Source: Clostridiales bacterium
GTDB taxonomy: Bacteria; Bacillota; Clostridia; Oscillospirales; CAG-272
Assembly (NCBI GenBank): GCA_004554105.1
Contig: SFNW01000063.1
Location: 1-10,537 of the forward strand
Direction: 5' to 3'
DNA: 10,537 bases
The notes beneath the pieces were generated by a model. That model was not told the origin of the DNA. It worked only from the letters and a program-made list of their open reading frames with translations, and did not search any database. The stretch's first letter is position 1, and every line of letters starts with the position of its first letter. Of the stretch, positions 6,534-10,537 are shown in pieces. Made by a program: the position numbers and the translations under genes.

Positions 6534-7817
6534 ATGAGCGAAAGCAAAAAAGGCAGGGCCGCAATCTATTGCCGCCTGTCCGAGGAGGACAAAAACAAGC
6601 GCAGCGCCGCCGAGGACTCGGGCAGTATCGCCAATCAGAAAGAAATGCTGCTCGCCTACGCAAAAGAGCGCGGCTGGGAAGTCTGCGGCGTCTACAGCGA
6701 CGACGACTACGCAGGCGCAGACCGAAACCGACCGGCGTTCAACCGCCTGCTGCGCGACGCCGAGCGGCACTGCTTTGACATCATTCTCTGCAAAACGCAG
6801 TCGCGCTTTACGCGCGAACTTGAGTTGGTCGAAAAGTACATTCACGGGCTGTTTCCGCTATGGGGGATTCGCTTTATCGGCGTGGTGGACAACGCCGACA
6901 CGGCAAACAAGGGCAACAAAAAGGCGCGGCAGATCAACGGGCTGATTAACGAGTGGTATCTCGAGGATATGTCCGAGAATATCCGCAGCGTGCTGACCAG
7001 CCGAAGGCAAAGCGGCTATCACATCGGCTCGTTTGCGCTCTACGGTTACAAAAAAGACCCCGAGCATAAAGGGCATCTGCTGATTGACGAAGAAGCGGCG
7101 GCGGTCGTGCGCGAAGTATTTTCGCTGTTTGCCGCCGGATACGGCAAAAGCCGGATTGCCCGCCTGCTAAACGAGCGCGGCGTGCCGAATCCCACCGCGT
7201 ACAAGCGCCTGCACGGTCTCCGCTACGACAGTCCGCACGCCCGCAGCGAAACGCTTTGGAGCTACGCCGCCATCGCGTCAATGCTGAAAAACGAAATGTA
7301 TATCGGCAACCTGGTGCAAGGCAAATACGGCAGCATTTCCTATAAAACCAAGCAAAACCGCCCGCGCCCGCAAACAGAGTGGCTGCGCGTCGAGGGAACG
7401 CACGAGCCGATTGTCGACCGCGCGACCTGGGACGCAGTGCAGAACCGAATCGCCGAGCGCACAAAACCGATGGCGTGCGGCGAGGTCGGTCTGTTCGCAG
7501 GGAAAGTACGCTGCGCGAGCTGCGGGCGGCTTTTGCATTCCTTAAAAAGCCACGGTAAGCACTATCTGCAATGCCCGACGCGCCGCATGGCAAAGGACGC
7601 CTGCATTGGCGCGTTTATTCCGGTCGACGAACTCGAAAAAGAACTGCTTGCCGCGCTTGCCGAGCGCACAGATGCGATTCCCGCGCCGCTTGCGCGGTAC
7701 AAAGGCTGTGCGCAGCTTTCGCGGGAAGCCGTCGACGCGCTTGTCGAGTCGGTCACGGTCGGCAGACGGAATGCCGCGAGCGGCAAAGTGCCGCTCGAAA
7801 TCCGCTGGAACTTTTAG
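6534..7817 (+). CDS. Serine recombinase of the cotJC element
   Basis: This is a 427-residue large-serine-recombinase-type protein, expected to cut and rejoin the attachment sites at 3998 and 7835. The resolvase domain (about 8-150) has the catalytic serine in YCRLSEED (Ser16) and the TQSRFTREL arginine region. A recombinase domain (about 165-280) includes YGYKKD and the IARLLNERGVPNP helix. A zinc ribbon has Cys327, Cys330, Cys347 and Cys357. After it only about 20 residues separate LEKELLAAL from the C-terminal LSREAVDALVESV...LEIRWNF segment, so the usual coiled-coil arm seems absent; SpoIVCA-type enzymes are about 500 residues. ATG 6534 follows AAAGGGGG. The stop lies 24 nt before the predicted crossover dinucleotide, with no terminator of its own. 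Confidence 0.94.
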   Translation: MSESKKGRAAIYCRLSEEDKNKRSAAEDSGSIANQKEMLLAYAKERGWEVCGVYSDDDYAGADRNRPAFNRLLRDAERHCFDIILCKTQSRFTRELELVEKYIHGLFPLWGIRFIGVVDNADTANKGNKKARQINGLINEWYLEDMSENIRSVLTSRRQSGYHIGSFALYGYKKDPEHKGHLLIDEEAAAVVREVFSLFAAGYGKSRIARLLNERGVPNPTAYKRLHGLRYDSPHARSETLWSYAAIASMLKNEMYIGNLVQGKYGSISYKTKQNRPRPQTEWLRVEGTHEPIVDRATWDAVQNRIAERTKPMACGEVGLFAGKVRCASCGRLLHSLKSHGKHYLQCPTRRMAKDACIGAFIPVDELEKELLAALAERTDAIPAPLARYKGCAQLSREAVDALVESVTVGRRNAASGKVPLEIRWNF

Positions 7818-7818
7818 C

Positions 7819-7861
7819 GTTGTGCATACGCAAATGCAGCAGAGCAAAAAGCAAGAACAAC
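7819..7861. other. Right attachment site (attR-like)
   Basis: The second core copy TGCAGCAGA is at 7835-7843, with the predicted crossover GA at 7842-7843. The element side has GTTGTGCAT (7819-7827), mirroring ATGCAACAAC at the left end. The gene side has CAAC (7858-7861), 14 nt from GA, mirroring GTTG at 3987-3990. The core is in the same codon register as the left copy. Confidence 0.85.
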
Positions 7862-8033
7862 CTACGACAACATTCTGCGCCTCGTCGACGACCCGGACAT
7901 TCGCGAGCCGATTAAATTCCTCCGTGAGCGCGAGGTCGTCCATTTTCAACGCTTCGGCGAAGCGAAGCAAACCCGTTCAAACGGTTTGCATAGAAAAAAG
8001 AGAACCCAAGCGGGTTCTCTTTTAAATTTATGA
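7842..8033 (+). CDS. cotJC: cotJC 3' part, separated from its start by the element
   Basis: The frame reads EQKARTTYDNILRLVDDP then DIREPIKFLREREVVHFQRF, the C-terminal half of CotJC/manganese catalase. It supplies Glu136 (EQKAR) and His169 (VVHFQ) in restored numbering. Their spacing of 33 equals that of the last two ligands in characterised manganese catalases (148/181 and 155/188). There is no start codon or ribosome site of its own; expression needs excision of the element. The restored protein would be 198 residues. The last 23 or so residues after QRFGEA do not look like a CotJC tail, and the frame runs through the terminator hairpin to TGA 8031. A 5-bp tandem repeat at 7957-7966 may explain this. 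Confidence 0.92.
   Translation, partial: EQKARTTYDNILRLVDDPDIREPIKFLREREVVHFQRFGEAKQTRSNGLHRKKRTQAGSLLNL
7996..8023. terminator. Bidirectional terminator between cotJC and putP
   Basis: AAAAGAGAACCC (7996-8007) pairs with GGGTTCTCTTTT (8012-8023) around a 4-nt loop, a 12-bp stem with A and T flanks on both sides. It ends the cotJ and recombinase transcripts on + and the putP transcript on -. Confidence 0.9.
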
Positions 8034-8036
8034 GGC

Positions 8037-9602
8037 TTACGCAACCTGATTTTCCTTGACCGCGTCGAAGTCAGCCTGAATCTCCGCAGACGGGGGTGCC
8101 GTCAGCAGCGAGACGACCACGATGCAGAGCGAGGAGAACAGGAATGCGGGCAAAAGCTCGTAGATGGCGAAAACGCCGCCGAACTGCGAAATAACCAGCT
8201 TCCACAGGAAGACCATGCCCGCGCCGCCGACCATACCGGCGACCGCGCCCGCGCGGTTCATGCGCTTCCAGAAGAGCGAGAACAGCATCAGCGGACCGAA
8301 GGTCGCGCCGAAGCCCGCCCATGCGAAGGACACGATGCGGAAGATCACGCTGTTTTCGTCGAGGGCAATGAAAATCGCAATCAGCGTAATGACAAGCAGC
8401 GTGAGTCTCGAAAGCGTCATAACCTGCTTGTCGCTCGCCTTCTTATTGATGACACCCTGATAGATGTTCTTGGAGAGGGCGGAAGCCGCAATCAGCAAAT
8501 AAGAATCCGAGGAACTGATGGTCGCCGCGAGGATGCCCGCCATGACAAATCCGGCAAGCAGTGCGGGCAGCGAACTCGTCGCCAGCGTGATAAAGATATT
8601 CTCTGCGCCCGACGAGGTAAGATGCGCCGTCGGATAGAGCTGTCTGCCGACGATGCCGATAAAGACGGCAACGCCGAGCGAGATAACGACCCAAATCATT
8701 GCAATGCGTCTTGAGCGTGTCAACTCATTTTCCTTGCGGATTGCCATAAAGCGCAGGAGAACCTGCGGCATACCGAAGTAGCCGAGACCCCATGCAAGCG
8801 TGGAGCAAACCTTGAGGAAGCCGTACTCGGACGGTGCGCCGAACACGGGCTTGCCCGCCTCGATAAGCTGCTCGCCCGCTTCACCGAGCGTGGGCGCTGC
8901 CAGCCCGAAGAATTCCAAGAAGCCGGGAATCGACTTGGCGTTTTCAATAACCGCACCGATTCCGCCCGCACGCACGGTACTGATAACCACGATAACCGTC
9001 AGCGCGGTAATCATCGTGATGCTCTGCATAAAGTCGGACGCGCTCTCGGCAAGGAAGCCGCCGAGAATCGTATAAATCAAAACGAAGACGGCGCCGAGAA
9101 TCAGCATCGAGACATACGAGGTCCCGAACAGCGTCGAAAACAGCTTGCCGCAGGTGACAAGGCAGCTTGCCGCGTAAACCGTAAAGAAGATCAGGATAAA
9201 CAACGCGGCGAGCGTCATAATGACCTTTTTCTTCTCACGGAAGCGGTTGGAAAAGAAATCGGGCAGCGTGATGGCGTTGTTTGCCCGCACACTGTAGCGG
9301 CGCAGTCGCTTTGAAACGACAAGCCAGTTCAGGTATGTACCGATTGCAAGACCGATTGCCGTCCATGCGGCGTCGGCAAGACCGCACCAATATGCCACGC
9401 CGGGCAGTCCCATCAGAAGCCACCCGCTCATGTCGGACGCCTCCGCGCTCATCGCCGTTACCCAAGGACCGAGTGTTCGCCCGCCCAAAAAATACGCTTC
9501 GGAGTTTTTGTTTGCCCGCTTGGCAAAGAAAACGCCGATGCCGATCACAATCGCCATATAGATCACCATGGCGACAAGGATCTGCGCTGTCTGACTGTTC
9601 AT
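8037..9602 (-). CDS. putP: Sodium/proline symporter PutP family
   Basis: This is a 521-residue sodium:solute symporter (SSS family, LeuT fold, about 13 helices), most like PutP, which imports proline with Na+ at the cytoplasmic membrane. Diagnostic segments are AYFLGGRTLGPWVTAMSAEA, SDMSGWLLMGLPG (Asp and Ser equivalent to the PutP Na+ site in helix 2), GYFGMPQVLLRFMAIR, and AATISSSDSYLLIAASAL in helix 9, where PutP has its second Na+ site. The start is ATG 9602, because GGAGG (complement of 9611-9615) lies 8 nt upstream; the frame stays open further up but has no such signal. It is a single-gene unit with an exact sigma-A promoter. Another small solute such as pantothenate cannot be excluded, but the SDMSGWLLMGLPG block favours proline. 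Confidence 0.92.
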   Translation of the reverse strand: MNSQTAQILVAMVIYMAIVIGIGVFFAKRANKNSEAYFLGGRTLGPWVTAMSAEASDMSGWLLMGLPGVAYWCGLADAAWTAIGLAIGTYLNWLVVSKRLRRYSVRANNAITLPDFFSNRFREKKKVIMTLAALFILIFFTVYAASCLVTCGKLFSTLFGTSYVSMLILGAVFVLIYTILGGFLAESASDFMQSITMITALTVIVVISTVRAGGIGAVIENAKSIPGFLEFFGLAAPTLGEAGEQLIEAGKPVFGAPSEYGFLKVCSTLAWGLGYFGMPQVLLRFMAIRKENELTRSRRIAMIWVVISLGVAVFIGIVGRQLYPTAHLTSSGAENIFITLATSSLPALLAGFVMAGILAATISSSDSYLLIAASALSKNIYQGVINKKASDKQVMTLSRLTLLVITLIAIFIALDENSVIFRIVSFAWAGFGATFGPLMLFSLFWKRMNRAGAVAGMVGGAGMVFLWKLVISQFGGVFAIYELLPAFLFSSLCIVVVSLLTAPPSAEIQADFDAVKENQVA

Positions 9603-9657
9603 AAAATTTTCCTCCAAATTGATTAGGGCGCGTAAACACTTCCCCATTATGCGGAAT

Positions 9658-9686
9658 ATTATATCAAGATTCGCAAAAAATGTCAA
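9658..9686 (-). promoter_or_regulatory. Consensus sigma-A promoter of putP
   Basis: On the - strand, TTGACA (complement of 9681-9686) and TATAAT (complement of 9658-9663) are 17 nt apart, with an extended -10 TGA before TATAAT. Every consensus base is present. Transcription would start near 9651, about 50 nt before the ATG. Confidence 0.93.
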
Positions 9687-9742
9687 TAACTTCATGTTAA
9701 TTTATGAATTTCCGTATTTCACGGAATTTTGAGCCCTTTTGA

Positions 9743-9771
9743 TTGCAATTTGCCGACAAATGTGCTATACT
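9743..9771 (+). promoter_or_regulatory. Sigma-A promoter of the DegV gene
   Basis: TTGCAA (9743-9748) and TATACT (9766-9771) are separated by 17 nt, with an extended -10 TGC. It diverges from the putP promoter, about 57 nt away. The leader to ATG 9917 would be about 140 nt. Apart from a 5-bp hairpin at 9867-9882 I see no recognisable riboswitch in it. Confidence 0.8.
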
Positions 9772-9916
9772 TTTTGTCAGTTGTGCGCCTGGGCATCTCC
9801 CCGCACGACCGACGCGCTACACTTTTATTATGCGGCGTTTCTTTTGCGACATTTCATATTATTTTGTCTGATTTTCGTCAGAATGGATTTGTCGACTGTC
9901 CGGAAAGGAGTTTCAA

Positions 9917-10537
9917 ATGAACGATTATATCATTTTTACCGATTCCGCGTGCGACCTCCCCGATGCAATGCTGACCGACCTCGGCGTCAAATACCGCAGC
10001 CTGACCTTTGCCTTTGAGGGCGAAGCAGAACACGGCGACAGAGAAATGTCCGCCAAGGACTTCTATGCAAGAATGCGGAGCGGCGGCATTGCAAAAACCT
10101 CGGCAATCAATACCGAAAGCTTCCGCGCTGTTTTCGAGGACGAAATCGCTGCGGGCAACGACATTCTCTACATCGCGTTTTCGTCGGGACTCAGCACGAC
10201 CTACAATTCCGGTCGCTTTGCCCTTGAAAATCTGAAAGACAAATACCCGGACCGCAAGCTGATTGCGGTCGACTCGCTCTGCGCCTCTGCCGGCTTCGGA
10301 CTGCTCGTTTATCTTGCAGCCAAGAAGAAGCAGGAAGGCGCAACGATTGAGGAGGTCGAAAAATTCGTGCTCGACACGCGTCTCAATCTCTGCCACTGGT
10401 TTACGGTCGACGACCTCGTCTATTTAAAGCGCGGCGGCAGAATCAGCCCCGCCGCGACGCTGATCGGCACAATGCTCGGCATCAAGCCGGTTCTCCATGT
10501 CGATAACGAAGGACATCTTGTTCCCGTCTCCAAGGTG
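9917..10537 (+). CDS. DegV family fatty-acid-binding protein, 5' part
   Basis: There are 207 codons of a DegV-family protein, about 280-290 residues when complete; the frame is open to the window edge. DegV/FakB proteins bind a fatty acid and can present it to the FakA kinase for phospholipid synthesis. The family pattern is clear: IIFTDSACDLP at the N-terminus (residues 5-15), AKTSAINTESF near 74, ILYIAFSSGLSTTYNS near 96, IAVDSLCASAGFGLLV near 129, then VDDLVYLKRGGRIS and GIKPVLHVDNEG. The SSGLSTTYNS and TSAIN segments contact the lipid carboxylate in known structures. AAAGGAG (9904-9910) sets the start. Whether it is a FakB partner is unknown, since no fakA is visible. Confidence 0.93.
   Translation, partial: MNDYIIFTDSACDLPDAMLTDLGVKYRSLTFAFEGEAEHGDREMSAKDFYARMRSGGIAKTSAINTESFRAVFEDEIAAGNDILYIAFSSGLSTTYNSGRFALENLKDKYPDRKLIAVDSLCASAGFGLLVYLAAKKKQEGATIEEVEKFVLDTRLNLCHWFTVDDLVYLKRGGRISPAATLIGTMLGIKPVLHVDNEGHLVPVSKV

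Larger units (their letters stand above)
3998..7843 (+). mobile_element. Serine-recombinase intervening element within cotJC
   Basis: The element is bounded by direct repeats of TGCAGCAGA (3998-4006, 7835-7843); one copy plus the interior is 3837 bp. It splits cotJC, carries a DUF1538 gene, a P-II-like gene and a serine recombinase at the right end, and has no phage structural genes. Joining across the repeat gives CTTGCAGCAGAGCAAAAAGC, reading DLAAEQK as expected for CotJC. Joining the inner ends gives a long imperfect palindrome centred on GA, as expected for an attP site. Its G+C and codon use look like the flanks, so it may be long resident. Developmentally controlled excision is inferred from known elements in sigK, spsM, spoVFB and gerE and from the sigma-E-like promoter of the recombinase. 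Confidence 0.92.

Noticed and set aside
3998..7843. Prophage or ordinary transposon
   Set aside because: There are no phage structural, replication or lysis genes and no terminal inverted repeats of a transposase type. The serine recombinase and in-frame gene reconstitution fit an intervening element better.
7606..8025. A 139-codon + strand ORF across the end of the recombinase and the cotJC 3' part
   Set aside because: It has no ribosome site and low-complexity Arg/Ser content. The +0 frame over 7842-7960 encodes clear CotJC sequence instead.
9867..9882. Small hairpin in the DegV leader
   Set aside because: It is only 5 bp with a 6-nt loop; no riboswitch or terminator is supported.

Overview
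The window looks like chromosome from a moderately high-GC, endospore-forming member of the Clostridia (Oscillospiraceae/Ruminococcaceae-like). The evidence is a cotJ spore-coat operon, an SLH-domain surface protein, strong AGGAGG-type ribosome sites, and the Firmicutes-style pairing of a tRNA methyltransferase with rsmI. This placement comes from gene content only.

Left part (1-2918): the 3' end of a trmN6-like tRNA methyltransferase overlaps rsmI. Both end at a 19-bp hairpin shared with a convergent gene for a secreted SLH-domain protein.

Centre (2919-8033): the cotJA-cotJB-cotJC operon. cotJC is split. Its 5' part (3600 to about 4004) encodes the first three predicted manganese ligands. 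After codon 135 the frame runs into foreign DNA and stops at 4022. The missing 3' part lies 3.8 kb away at 7842-8033, in the same frame. A 9-bp direct repeat (TGCAGCAGA, at 3998-4006 and 7835-7843) marks both junctions. Joining the copies removes exactly 3837 bp and restores a 198-codon CotJC frame in which Glu136 and His169 have the 33-residue spacing of the last two manganese-catalase ligands. The intervening DNA carries a DUF1538 membrane protein gene, a double P-II-like protein gene and, next to the right junction, a serine recombinase. The recombinase has its own promoter, whose -10 (CATACAGTA) matches the mother-cell sigma-E and sigma-K consensus. This is the architecture of a sporulation-gene intervening element, as in sigK/skin or gerE, here a small non-phage element inside cotJC. 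It probably excises in the mother cell to rebuild the coat enzyme gene.

Right part (8037-10537): a convergent PutP-type sodium/solute symporter gene, sharing a bidirectional terminator with cotJC and driven by an exact-consensus sigma-A promoter, then a divergent DegV-family lipid-binding protein gene that runs off the window.

I saw no rRNA, tRNA, CRISPR array or phage structural genes.
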